Below the pieces are notes generated by a model. The model saw nothing but the letters and a program-made list of their open reading frames with translations, ran no database searches and was not told the origin of the DNA. DNA of 41,509 nucleotides from an uncultured Prevotella sp. (GTDB lineage: Bacteria; Bacteroidota; Bacteroidia; Bacteroidales; Bacteroidaceae): NCBI GenBank assembly GCA_938028745.1, contig CALIZL010000071.1:1-41509 (forward strand), given 5' to 3'. Position 1 is the stretch's first letter. Each line of letters starts with the position of its first letter. Of the stretch, positions 8,198 through 16,212 are shown one piece after another. The position numbers and the translations under genes are program-made.

Positions 8198-9542
8198 AAC
8201 CAACCCGTGGCTTTGGATACCCACACTCTACTTTGCGGAGGGCATTCCTTACTTCATTGTGAACAATATCTCGGTGATTTTGTTCACGCGTATGGGCGTA
8301 CCTAATGGAGAGATGGCCCTCTTCACCAGCCTTATTTACTTTCCTTGGGTGATAAAGCCCCTGTGGAGTCCCTTTGTAGACATCCTGCGCACCAAGCGTT
8401 GGTGGATTATCATGATGCAAATCGTGATGAGCATAGCCTTCATCTTGCTCACATTCTCCATCCCGCACCCCTCGCCCGAAGTGATTTCGGCCACGGCCAC
8501 GCCCGTTAGTCTATTCACCTTCACGTTGATACTCTTCGTGATAACGGCCTTTGCATCGGCCACCCACGACATAGCGGCCGACGGTTTCTACATGCTCGCC
8601 CTCAATCAGCAGCAACAATCGTTCTTCGTTGGTATTCGAAGTACCTTCTATCGCCTGTCGTCCATCTTCGGACAGGGCGTGTTGGTGTACATTGCAGGCG
8701 TGTTAGAAACCCGAACAGGCGACATTCCGTGGGCTTGGACCATTACGATGGCCATCACAGCCGTGATGTTTAGCTGCATTACCATCTATCATACGTTCTT
8801 TGTTCCGCGTGCAAAGGAAGACGCAGAGAAAGATGCTGAGAACCCAGCAGGCAAGGAAACGCGCAAACGGAGCACGACAGAAGAAATATTCGATGAGTTT
8901 GCACGCACCTTCAGCCTTTACTTTAAGAAACCCGGTGTGTTGCTGGCCATCGTCTTCATGCTGCTATATCGCCTGCCCGAAGCGTTCTTGCTCAAGATGG
9001 TTAGCCCCTTCTTGCTCGACACACGCGCCAATGGCGGATTGGGATTGAGTACCGAGAACGTGGGCTTTGTTTATGGAACCATCGGCGTTATCTTCCTCAC
9101 CGTGGGCGGAATTATCGGTGGTATGGCCGCCTCTCGTTGGGGATTGAAGAAAAGTATGTGGCCAATGGCGGCCTGCATGACGCTGCCTTGCTTTACCTTT
9201 GTGTACCTAAGCATGGCCATGCCCACCGACTTAGTGGTTATCAGCGTGTGTGTTGCCATCGAACAATTTGGCTATGGGTTCGGCTTTACGGCCTACATGC
9301 TTTACATGATGTACTTCTCCGAAGGCGAATTTAAAACCGCCCACTATGCCATTTGCACCGCCTTCATGGCCGCCAGCATGATGATTCCGGGCATGGCGGC
9401 AGGCTATCTGCAAGAATTATTGGGCTACGAACACTTCTTCTGGATGGTTATCATCTGCTGTATTGCCACGGTGGGCGTTACGCTAACCATTAAGGTGAAC
9501 CCCGAATACGGACGTAAACGAATAGCGAAAGATGAAAGATAA
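8187..9542 (+). CDS. AmpG-like MFS permease (muropeptide/anhydro-sugar importer)
   Basis: A 451-residue major facilitator protein with about 12 hydrophobic segments and a hydrophilic central loop near residues 205-235. The N-terminus (PWLWIPTLYFAEGIPYFIV), the following LFTSLIYFPWVIKPLWSPFVD and the ASATHDIAADGFYML segment match the AmpG pattern of muropeptide permeases. It should import PG fragments across the inner membrane. Its 3' end overlaps the next NamZ gene by 11 bp (9532-9542), so the two are translationally coupled. The only suitable start ATG is inside an 8-bp repeat unit. The next in-frame Met would remove the first transmembrane helix. Substrate is inferred from family and neighbours. 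Confidence 0.85.
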   Translation: MNSKTNPWLWIPTLYFAEGIPYFIVNNISVILFTRMGVPNGEMALFTSLIYFPWVIKPLWSPFVDILRTKRWWIIMMQIVMSIAFILLTFSIPHPSPEVISATATPVSLFTFTLILFVITAFASATHDIAADGFYMLALNQQQQSFFVGIRSTFYRLSSIFGQGVLVYIAGVLETRTGDIPWAWTITMAITAVMFSCITIYHTFFVPRAKEDAEKDAENPAGKETRKRSTTEEIFDEFARTFSLYFKKPGVLLAIVFMLLYRLPEAFLLKMVSPFLLDTRANGGLGLSTENVGFVYGTIGVIFLTVGGIIGGMAASRWGLKKSMWPMAACMTLPCFTFVYLSMAMPTDLVVISVCVAIEQFGYGFGFTAYMLYMMYFSEGEFKTAHYAICTAFMAASMMIPGMAAGYLQELLGYEHFFWMVIICCIATVGVTLTIKVNPEYGRKRIAKDER

Positions 9543-10782
9543 AACCCTCTTTGCCATCGCTCTGGCACTCGCAGCCATGCTTTGCCCCACTGAAACGTGG
9601 GCTAAGAAAGCTGTGCTTACTGGTATCGACGTGCTTGCGCAGCAGCATTTTAAGTGCTTGCAGGGCAAACGCGTGGGACTAATAACCAATCCCACGGGTG
9701 TAAATGCCAACCTTGTGTCTACCGTTGATGTGCTGAAAGCCGCCCCAGGCGTAAACCTCGTGGCCTTGTATGGCCCTGAACACGGCGTGCGTGGCGACAT
9801 CCATGCAGGCGATAAGGTGGAAACGGCGCGCGATGCAAAGACGGGACTGCCCGTGTTTTCGCTCTACGGCAAGACCCGAAAGCCAACTCCGGAGATGCTA
9901 AAAGACGTTGATGTGCTGGTGTACGACATCCAAGACATCGGTTGCCGTTCGTTTACATTCATCAGTACGATGGGCTTGGCTATGGAGGCAGCGGCAGAAA
10001 ACGATAAGGAATTTGTGGTGTTAGACCGTCCCAACCCACTTGGCGGACTGAAAATAGAGGGAAATATCACCGACGACGACTGCCTGTCGTTCGTCAGTCA
10101 GTTTAAGATACCTTATATATACGGACTAACCTGCGGCGAGTTGGCACGCATGCTCAACGATGAGGGCATGCTTAAAGGCGGCGTTCACTGCAAACTGACG
10201 GTGGTGAAGATGAAGAATTGGAAACGCGCAATGGGCTATGCCGACACGGGTTTGCAATGGATTGCCTCGTCGCCACACATTCCACAGGCCGTAACCGCTT
10301 ACTATTATCCCACTAGCGGCATTCTTGGCGAACTGGGATACGTGTCTATCGGCGTGGGATATACCATTCCTTTCCAGATGTTTGCCGCACCTTGGATAGA
10401 TGCCGTGCAGCTTGCCGACGCCATGAACGCCCACCAAATGCCGGGCGTTACCTTTCGCCCCATCTATCTCAAACCCTTTTATAGCGTGGGCAAGGGCGAA
10501 CTGTTGCAGGGCGTTCAGATGCACATCACCAACTTTCAACGCGTTGAACTAACGCCCATGCAGTTCGTTTTCATGGAAGAAGTGGCGCGCCTTTACCCCA
10601 AACATGCGGTTTTGGCGAACGCCGATGCCAAGCGTTTCGACATGTTCGATAAGGTTTCGGGCTCTAAACAGGTGCGCATCAAGATGGCCATGCATAACCG
10701 TTGGGCCGACGTTAAACCCTTTTGGGACAAGGATGTGGCCCAATTCCGCACGCTTTCAAAGAAATATTACCTATATAAATAA
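9532..10782 (+). CDS. namZ: Exo-beta-N-acetylmuramidase, NamZ/DUF1343 family (paralogue B)
   Basis: A 416-residue secreted protein with a signal peptide (about 1-24, ending TWA). Core motifs match paralogue A: GPEHGVRG (81-88), YDIQDIGCRSFTF (131-143), DRPNPLGG (165-172), YGLTCGELA. The later loop differs: where A has EGTDVSLGRGTG, B has ILGELGYVSIGVGYTIPF, so the substrate cleft is probably shaped differently. It ends cleanly at KKYYLYK, showing the normal family C-terminus. Two T. forsythia NamZ enzymes were reported to differ in releasing MurNAc versus disaccharides (from memory), so a division of labour is plausible. It overlaps the AmpG-like gene by 11 bp and is 17 bp from the next gene, so it sits inside an operon. 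Confidence 0.9.
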   Translation: MKDKTLFAIALALAAMLCPTETWAKKAVLTGIDVLAQQHFKCLQGKRVGLITNPTGVNANLVSTVDVLKAAPGVNLVALYGPEHGVRGDIHAGDKVETARDAKTGLPVFSLYGKTRKPTPEMLKDVDVLVYDIQDIGCRSFTFISTMGLAMEAAAENDKEFVVLDRPNPLGGLKIEGNITDDDCLSFVSQFKIPYIYGLTCGELARMLNDEGMLKGGVHCKLTVVKMKNWKRAMGYADTGLQWIASSPHIPQAVTAYYYPTSGILGELGYVSIGVGYTIPFQMFAAPWIDAVQLADAMNAHQMPGVTFRPIYLKPFYSVGKGELLQGVQMHITNFQRVELTPMQFVFMEEVARLYPKHAVLANADAKRFDMFDKVSGSKQVRIKMAMHNRWADVKPFWDKDVAQFRTLSKKYYLYK

Positions 10783-10799
10783 CCCCAAACACCCAACCT

Positions 10800-11999
10800 A
10801 TGGAAAAGAATAAGACCACTAGTAGGATTTTATCCATCGACATCTTGCGTGGATTAACCATCGCGGGCATGATAACCGTGAACAATCCAGGCAGTTGGAG
10901 TTGCATGTATGCGCCGCTTGAGCATGCCGAATGGAACGGACTGACACCCACCGACCTTGTCTATCCCTTCTTCATGTGCGTGATGGGCATGTGCATTTAC
11001 ATCGCCATGCGCAAGTTCGACTTTGCTTGCAACCGCGCCACCGTGTACAAGATAGTCAAGCGTATGGTGCTAATCTACCTCGTAGGTTTGGCCATTGTCT
11101 GGTTCTCCGCGTTCTGTCGCCGCTGGAATAACCCACAAGAAGGGGCCGATTTCTTCTCCCAACTGTGGTACATGGTATGGTCGTTCGACAAGCTTCGCCT
11201 CACGGGCGTGCTTGCAAGGCTTGCCGTTTGCTATGGCATAACGGCATTGTTGGCCATCACCGTGCGGCATAAGCACTTGCCCTACATCATTGTAGGGATG
11301 CTGTTAGCCTATTTTGTGATGCTGATGGCAGGCAACGGGTTTGCCTACGACGAGACAAACATCCTCTCGATTGTAGACCGCGCAGTGCTTACCGATGCCC
11401 ACATGTATCACGACAACGGCATCGACCCCGAAGGTTTGCTAAGCACACTGCCCTCGATAGCGCACACGCTGTTGGGCTTTATCATTGGCAGCTTGCTTTT
11501 CCGCAAGGCGGATGCAGGCGCACAACAGCTTGATGCACGCACCAACATCACCCTCACCAAGGTTGTTCCGCTGTTCGTTGTGGGTACGTCGTTGCTCTTC
11601 GCGGGCTATTTGCTTAGCTATGGTTGCCCCATCAACAAGAAAGTGTGGTCGCCCACCTTCGTATTGGTTACCTGTGGGTTGGCTTCCATGCTCTTAGCCC
11701 TGCTAACATGGATTATCGACGTTAAGGGTAAGAAGAAGTGGAGCAAGTTTTTCGAAGTGTTCGGCGTCAATCCGCTCTTCCTTTTCGTGCTGAGCGACTT
11801 CTTCGCCATTGTCTTCGGCGCATTCACCTTCCCCGTTGGCGACAAGCAAATGAATGTCGTTGGCTTTGTCTACTCGCAGTTGTTGTCCCCCGTCTTCGGC
11901 GAATACGGCGGTTCGCTGGTTTATTCGCTGCTCTTTATCGCCCTCAATTGGGTTATTGGTTATCAGCTATACAAGCGGAAAATATATATTAAGTTGTGA
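10800..11999 (+). CDS. NagX/HGSNAT-type membrane acetyltransferase (DUF5009-like)
   Basis: A 399-residue protein with about ten to eleven hydrophobic segments. The N-terminal block SRILSIDILRGLTIAGM (8-24), the APLEHAEWNGLTPTDLVYPF segment (38-57) and His42 within it are the signature of heparan-alpha-glucosaminide N-acetyltransferase relatives (NagX, YeiB-like). These transfer an acetyl group from cytoplasmic acetyl-CoA to a glucosamine outside the membrane. In this operon the natural acceptor would be a de-N-acetylated amino sugar released from PG, which would then fit the kinase and MurQ route. That role is inference. No signal peptide is needed since the first helix starts near residue 13. 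The gene is 17 bp after NamZ B and is followed by a 350-bp repeat-filled gap. Confidence 0.8.
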   Translation: MEKNKTTSRILSIDILRGLTIAGMITVNNPGSWSCMYAPLEHAEWNGLTPTDLVYPFFMCVMGMCIYIAMRKFDFACNRATVYKIVKRMVLIYLVGLAIVWFSAFCRRWNNPQEGADFFSQLWYMVWSFDKLRLTGVLARLAVCYGITALLAITVRHKHLPYIIVGMLLAYFVMLMAGNGFAYDETNILSIVDRAVLTDAHMYHDNGIDPEGLLSTLPSIAHTLLGFIIGSLLFRKADAGAQQLDARTNITLTKVVPLFVVGTSLLFAGYLLSYGCPINKKVWSPTFVLVTCGLASMLLALLTWIIDVKGKKKWSKFFEVFGVNPLFLFVLSDFFAIVFGAFTFPVGDKQMNVVGFVYSQLLSPVFGEYGGSLVYSLLFIALNWVIGYQLYKRKIYIKL

Positions 12000-12052
12000 T
12001 AAGTTGCAATTCAGAGGTTATGATTATGTGCAACAAGCGCGATACAAAGTGG

Positions 12053-12147
12053 CTTGTACTGGCACTACAAGACCCTTGTACTGACACTACAAGATGCTTG
12101 TACTGACACTACAAGACGCTTGTACTAACACTACAAGATGCTTGTAG
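12053..12147 (+). repeat. 22-bp palindromic array (CTTGTA-N7-TACAAG), locus 1
   Basis: Four full 22-bp units and part of a fifth start at 12053, 12075, 12097, 12119 and 12141. Each contains CTTGTA, seven bases, TACAAG, then three bases. The hexamer arms are perfectly complementary, so every unit is a dyad. The same unit in reverse orientation recurs at 28389-28534. There are no unique spacers, so it is not CRISPR. Confidence 0.88.
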
Positions 12148-12153
12148 CCTATC

Positions 12154-12239
12154 AAAAGGTGAAAAGGTGAAAGGGTGAAAGAATGGCTAACGCCCTCTAA
12201 AGGTGAAAAGGTGAAAGAATGAAAAGATGGCTACGTCCC
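12154..12239 (+). repeat. 8-bp AAAGGTGA array with ATGGCTAACGCC tail, locus 2
   Basis: Two modules of AAAGGTGA/AAGGGTGA units, the first ending in ATGGCTAACGCC and the second in a variant ATGGCTACGTCC. Same module as at 6181 and 33868. It lies directly between the 22-bp array and the 8-bp TYAACT array. Confidence 0.8.
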
Positions 12240-12334
12240 ATTAACTCATCAACTTGTAACTCGCCAACTCGTAAATTTGTCAACTCATCAACTAGTTAAC
12301 TAGTCAACTTGTAAACTCGTCAACTCGTAAACAA
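12240..12334 (+). repeat. 8-bp TYAACTYG array upstream of BadF kinase
   Basis: About eleven 8-bp units (TTAACTCA, TCAACTTG, CCAACTCG, TCAACTAG, TTAACTAG, TAAACTCG) reach to 16 bp before the ATG at 12350. Same unit family as at 1851. No TAnnTTTG box is visible between it and the gene. Confidence 0.8.
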
Positions 12335-12349
12335 TAAAAATATAATCTT

Positions 12350-13189
12350 ATGCAATATATACTCATTGCCGATAGCGGCTCTACCAAAACAGACTGGTGC
12401 GTGGTGCAAAACGTACAGCAACAAGCACGCTACGAAACCAAGGGAATGAACCCTTTCTTTCAGACGCAGAACCAAATGGAAGACGAGATACGCCAAAACC
12501 TCTTGCCCCAACTGCCCAACGAACAACCCACCGCCGTGTATTTCTATGGCGCAGGATGCACACCCGAGAAGTCGCCACTAGTGAAAGAAAGCCTTGAACG
12601 TTGCTTTCCTGGCGCAAAAGACATTGAGGTAAACTCCGATCTCTTGGCTGCCGCGCGTGCCCTTTGCGGCCACCAGCCAGGCATTGCCTGCATCTTGGGC
12701 ACAGGTTCCAACTCTTGTTTCTACGACGGCAAGGGCATTTCGTTCAACGTTCCCGCACTAGGTTTCATCCTTGGCGATGAAGGTAGTGGGGCGAACCTAG
12801 GCAAAAGGCTGGTGGGCGACATTCTTAAAAACCAGTTCCCAGGCGACTTGAAGGCGGCGTTCTTCGAAGAACACGATACCAGTATGGCCGACATCATCGA
12901 CCATGTTTATCGCCAACCCTTCCCCAGTAGGTTCCTTGCCGGGTTCAGTCCCTTCCTTTCGCGCCATCGCGAGCACCCAGCCGTACACCAATTGTTGGTC
13001 AAGGCCTTCAAATCCTTTATTCGTCGCAACGTGATGCAGTACGATTACAACACGCACGCCATGAATTGTATTGGCTCAATTGCCGATGTTTACCGCAACG
13101 AAGTGGCCGAGGCGGCACAGATATTGGGCGTAACCTTGGGTCAGATAATGAAAAGTCCGATAGAAGGGCTGGTTGCATACCATTCATAG
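12350..13189 (+). CDS. BadF/BadG-family amino-sugar kinase, probable MurNAc/GlcNAc kinase (MurK-like)
   Basis: A 279-residue cytoplasmic ASKHA-fold kinase. The phosphate-binding loop DSGSTKTDW is at 8-16, GAGC at 67-70, a conserved Asp at 97 (NSDLLAAARAL), GTGSNS at 117-122 and GDEGSGANLG at 142-151. These are the family ATP and sugar-binding motifs. The gene precedes murQ, and T. forsythia carries a MurNAc kinase next to MurQ (family knowledge). It would make MurNAc-6-phosphate for the etherase. The sequence does not separate MurNAc from GlcNAc kinases. The stop codon TAG overlaps the first base of a 204-bp inverted-repeat element that separates it from murQ. Confidence 0.85.
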   Translation: MQYILIADSGSTKTDWCVVQNVQQQARYETKGMNPFFQTQNQMEDEIRQNLLPQLPNEQPTAVYFYGAGCTPEKSPLVKESLERCFPGAKDIEVNSDLLAAARALCGHQPGIACILGTGSNSCFYDGKGISFNVPALGFILGDEGSGANLGKRLVGDILKNQFPGDLKAAFFEEHDTSMADIIDHVYRQPFPSRFLAGFSPFLSRHREHPAVHQLLVKAFKSFIRRNVMQYDYNTHAMNCIGSIADVYRNEVAEAAQILGVTLGQIMKSPIEGLVAYHS

Positions 13190-13392
13190 CCTCACCGCCA
13201 ACCCCTCTCCAAAGGGGAGAGGGGAGTAGTATGCTGTGCTGTACAAAGCAAGGATACACAGCGTACGGTGGGGAATGGGCAGGCAAACAAACAGCCCGAG
13301 CAAAGCTTTCACAAGTAAATAAGTATAAAATACAAAGCCATCACACAGCCCATCGCTCCCCACTCCCCTTTGAAGAGGGGGTCGAGTGAGGC
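13189..13392. mobile_element. 204-bp element with 37-bp terminal inverted repeats between kinase and murQ
   Basis: The left end (13189-13226) reads GCCTCACCGCCAACCCCTCT then CCAAAGGGGAGAGGGGAG. The right end (13356-13392), reverse-complemented, gives nearly the same: GCCTCACTCGACCCCCTCTT then CAAAGGGGAGTGGGGAG. Each end is itself a hairpin (CCCCTCTCC, AAAG, GGAGAGGGG). The 129-bp interior has no ORF. Related C-rich hairpins occur at 26382-26412 and, weakly, near 36203-36236. It resembles a REP/MITE-type non-autonomous repeat. It splits what would otherwise be a tight kinase-murQ pair. Confidence 0.75.
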
Positions 13393-13411
13393 TTTTATAT
13401 CCATTATCACT

Positions 13412-14233
13412 ATGTCATTCACAAAGATAACCGAGCAGCCGTCGCTCTACAACAACCTCGAAACAAAGACGGCAGAAGAATTATTGAGGGACATCAACGC
13501 CGAAGACCGAAAGGTGGCAGAGGCCGTTGAGAAGACCATTCCACAAGTGGCGAAACTCGTAGAACTGATTGTGCCGCGCATGAAACGCGGTGGGCGCATC
13601 TTTTATATGGGCGCAGGAACGAGCGGAAGACTGGGTGTACTAGACGCTAGCGAACTTCCGCCAACCTTCGGCGTGCCTAAAACACTGGTCATTGGACTCA
13701 TTGCAGGCGGCGATACGGCACTTCGCAACGCCGTAGAGAATGCCGAAGACGATGAGGAACGTGGGTGGGACGAACTAGCCGAGTTTAACATCAACGAGAA
13801 AGATACCGTTATAGGCATTGCAGCATCGGGCACAACGCCCTACGTGGTGGGCGCACTTCGCAGTGCCAGAGAGCACGGCATACTCACCGCTTGCATCACA
13901 AGCAACCCCGATTCGCCAATGGCAGCCGAGTCTGACGTGGCTATCGAAATGGTGGTAGGCCCCGAATACGTTACGGGAAGTTCGCGAATGAAGTCGGGAA
14001 CGGGCCAAAAGATGATACTCAACATGATTTCAACCGCCGTGATGATACAGCTTGGCCGCGTTAAAGGCAACAAGATGGTGAACATGCAGCTAAGCAACAA
14101 AAAGCTGATTGACCGCGGAACGCGCATGCTGGTCGAGATGCTTGGCCTGGGATATGGCAAGGCTAAGAGTCTGCTTTTGCTGCATGGGTCGGTAGAAAAG
14201 GCCTTAGAAGAATACAAACGTCCACACGAATAA
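13412..14233 (+). CDS. murQ: N-acetylmuramic acid 6-phosphate etherase
   Basis: A 273-residue SIS-domain lyase that cleaves the D-lactyl ether of MurNAc-6-P to give GlcNAc-6-P and lactate in the cytoplasm. Signature GAGTSGRLGVLDASELPPTF runs from 67, with Glu81 as the expected catalytic residue and an AEDDEE segment at 111-116 holding the second. AASGTTPYV and SSRMKSGTGQKMILN are the other MurQ blocks. Length is close to the family norm of about 270-300. I took the ATG at 13412. The in-frame TTG at 13370 lies in the inverted repeat of the upstream element and would add 14 residues unlike MurQ. It follows the kinase, and a serine hydrolase-SGNH fusion begins 22 bp downstream. Confidence 0.95.
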   Translation: MSFTKITEQPSLYNNLETKTAEELLRDINAEDRKVAEAVEKTIPQVAKLVELIVPRMKRGGRIFYMGAGTSGRLGVLDASELPPTFGVPKTLVIGLIAGGDTALRNAVENAEDDEERGWDELAEFNINEKDTVIGIAASGTTPYVVGALRSAREHGILTACITSNPDSPMAAESDVAIEMVVGPEYVTGSSRMKSGTGQKMILNMISTAVMIQLGRVKGNKMVNMQLSNKKLIDRGTRMLVEMLGLGYGKAKSLLLLHGSVEKALEEYKRPHE

Positions 14234-14255
14234 CCCCTAAAAACAAACGCAAACC

Positions 14256-16109
14256 ATGTATAGGATTTTGCTCTTGGCATTTTGTGCCTTTGCCATTAAC
14301 GCCTCGGCCAACAACGTTCCCACGGCATCGCCCGAAGAAGTGGGCATGAGTTTGGCGCGTCTGCGTGCCGCCGACGAGGTGATATTGCGCGCCATAAGCG
14401 ACAATAAAACGCCTGGGGCGGTGCTCGCCGTGGTGCGCCACGGCAAATTGGCCTACCTTAAAGCCTATGGCAACCGCCAAACCTATCCCACAACGCAGCC
14501 CATGACTACACAAACGGTGTTCGACATGGCATCGTGTACCAAGCCTATGGCAACGGCCATTTCGGCCATGTTGCTCGTAGAACGCGGACAGCTACGCCTT
14601 TCCGACCCCGTTAGCATGTATCTGCCGGGGTTCAAAAACTGGTATGGCGAAGGCAAAGACAGCGTAACCATACGTGTGGAAGACTTGCTAACGCACACCT
14701 CTGGGCTGCCTGCTTACGCCCCGGTAAAGACCTTAGCCGAGGCCGACGGCAAGCCAAACCCCGCAAAACTGATGGCCTACATTGCAGGTTGCAAGCGAGA
14801 GTTCAAACCGCGCGCCGACATGCAATACAGCTGCCTGAACTACATCACGCTGCAAAATATCATCGAACGCATTACAGGGCAGTCGCTCCGCACCTTCGCA
14901 GCCAACAATATATTCATCCCACTGGGCATGAAACACACCGACTTCTTGCCCTGCACGTCGGACAAGAGCGGCAAGTTGGTCAACACTTCTCAACCGCGTT
15001 GGGTTGCAAACGGCGAACAAGCAGGCCTTACGCCCATCGCTCCTACCGAACGGCAGCCCAACGGCGTGGTGAAACAAGGGCAGGTACACGACCCCTTGGC
15101 CTGCACGCTCAACGGTGGCGTGTCGGGTAATGCCGGGCTGTTTTCCACAGCCGAGGATGTGGCCACGCTCTGTGCCATGCTCCAAAACGGAGGCGCATGG
15201 GGCGGAAAGCGCATCCTTAGCCCGCTAACGGTGAAGGCCATGCGTTCTGTTCCGCAAAGTTTCAACAGCTTTGGGCGTAGCCTTGGCTGGGATGTCAGTT
15301 CGGCATACGCCTCCAATCAGGGCGACTTGCTAAGCACAGAGGCTTACGGACATACGGGCTACACAGGCACATCTATCGTTATCGACCCCGTTAACGACCT
15401 CTCCATCATTCTGCTTTGCAACAGTGTTCACCCCGTAGATGCCGCTAATGTGATACGCCTGCGCGCCCAAGTAGCCAATGCCGTGGCTGCAAGCATAACC
15501 AACGAACCCGCCGCATTCCCCCCATATTACTACGCAAGGATGCGTACTTTCGAGGCCGAACCGCCCATACGCTCCACCGATATTGTGATGTTGGGCAATA
15601 GCCTTACCGAAGGGGGAAAGGATTGGGCTGAAAAATTGGGCAAACCCAACATGCGTAACCGCGGCATTAGCGGCGATGTGGCCCTGGGTGTTGATGCTCG
15701 TCTGTATCAGATTACGCCGCACAAGCCTGCTAAGATATTCTTGCTCATCGGCATAAACGACGTTAGTCACGATGTAACGGTGGATAGCTTAATGACGGAC
15801 ATACGCACATTGGTGGACCATATCCGCGCCCAGTCGCCCAAAACAAAGCTGGTGTTACAGAGCCTTTTGCCCATACGCGAGAGCACAGGGCGATGGAAAC
15901 GCCTGCAAGGCAAAACCGACATGATACCCCAAATCAATGCGCGTATCGAGGCTTTGGCGCGCGAGAAGGGGCTTACCTTTATCAATCTCTATCCCCATTT
16001 CACCGAGCCTGGCACGAGTGTTATGCGTGCCGAGCTAACCTACGATGGCTTACACCTGAGCAAAGCGGGCTACGATGTGTGGGTAAAGCTGCTTAAACCA
16101 CATCTGTAA
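14256..16109 (+). CDS. Secreted beta-lactamase-family serine hydrolase fused to SGNH/GDSL esterase
   Basis: A 617-residue protein with a signal peptide (about 1-18). Residues 25-410 are a class C beta-lactamase/DD-peptidase fold: ASCTK (Ser93 nucleophile, Lys96), YSCLNY (Tyr191) and GHTG (366-369). The middle motif has YSC in place of the usual YxN, so true beta-lactamase activity is unlikely. Residues 437-617 are an SGNH hydrolase: MLGNSLTEGG (Ser449), NRGISGD (468-474), GINDVSH (499-505) and DGLHLSKAGY (597-606, Asp-His pair). Together the two domains could trim PG peptides or remove O-acetyl groups before NamZ acts. This is inference from position, 22 bp after murQ. Alternative: a carbohydrate esterase serving the mannosidase downstream. 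Confidence 0.83.
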   Translation: MYRILLLAFCAFAINASANNVPTASPEEVGMSLARLRAADEVILRAISDNKTPGAVLAVVRHGKLAYLKAYGNRQTYPTTQPMTTQTVFDMASCTKPMATAISAMLLVERGQLRLSDPVSMYLPGFKNWYGEGKDSVTIRVEDLLTHTSGLPAYAPVKTLAEADGKPNPAKLMAYIAGCKREFKPRADMQYSCLNYITLQNIIERITGQSLRTFAANNIFIPLGMKHTDFLPCTSDKSGKLVNTSQPRWVANGEQAGLTPIAPTERQPNGVVKQGQVHDPLACTLNGGVSGNAGLFSTAEDVATLCAMLQNGGAWGGKRILSPLTVKAMRSVPQSFNSFGRSLGWDVSSAYASNQGDLLSTEAYGHTGYTGTSIVIDPVNDLSIILLCNSVHPVDAANVIRLRAQVANAVAASITNEPAAFPPYYYARMRTFEAEPPIRSTDIVMLGNSLTEGGKDWAEKLGKPNMRNRGISGDVALGVDARLYQITPHKPAKIFLLIGINDVSHDVTVDSLMTDIRTLVDHIRAQSPKTKLVLQSLLPIRESTGRWKRLQGKTDMIPQINARIEALAREKGLTFINLYPHFTEPGTSVMRAELTYDGLHLSKAGYDVWVKLLKPHL

Positions 16110-16165
16110 AGGGGCTTGGCTGCTGGCGCATACCTATTATACTCATGCCTAAAAAAATAAAAATA

Positions 16166-16212
16166 GCAAAGCGAACAGTGGTTAGGCTGCGGCCAAACGC
16201 TGTTCGCTTTGC
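16166..16212. promoter_or_regulatory. 13-bp perfect hairpin in the leader of the GH92 gene
   Basis: GCAAAGCGAACAG (16166-16178) and its exact complement (16200-16212) flank a 21-bp loop, ending 16 bp before the mannosidase ATG. On the plus strand it is preceded by an A-rich tract and has no T run. On the minus strand it is followed by TATTTTTATTTTTTT, as in an intrinsic terminator. Possible roles are an operator, a leader structure, or a stop for antisense transcription across the mannosidase gene. Confidence 0.7.

Noticed and set aside
12053..12147. Possible CRISPR array
   Set aside because: Units are directly tandem with a 22-bp period and only three bases between dyads. There are no unique spacers and no cas genes in the window.
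14256..16109. Antibiotic-resistance beta-lactamase
   Set aside because: The SxxK domain is of the general serine-hydrolase type with an altered YxN motif, is fused to an SGNH esterase, and lies in a PG salvage operon.
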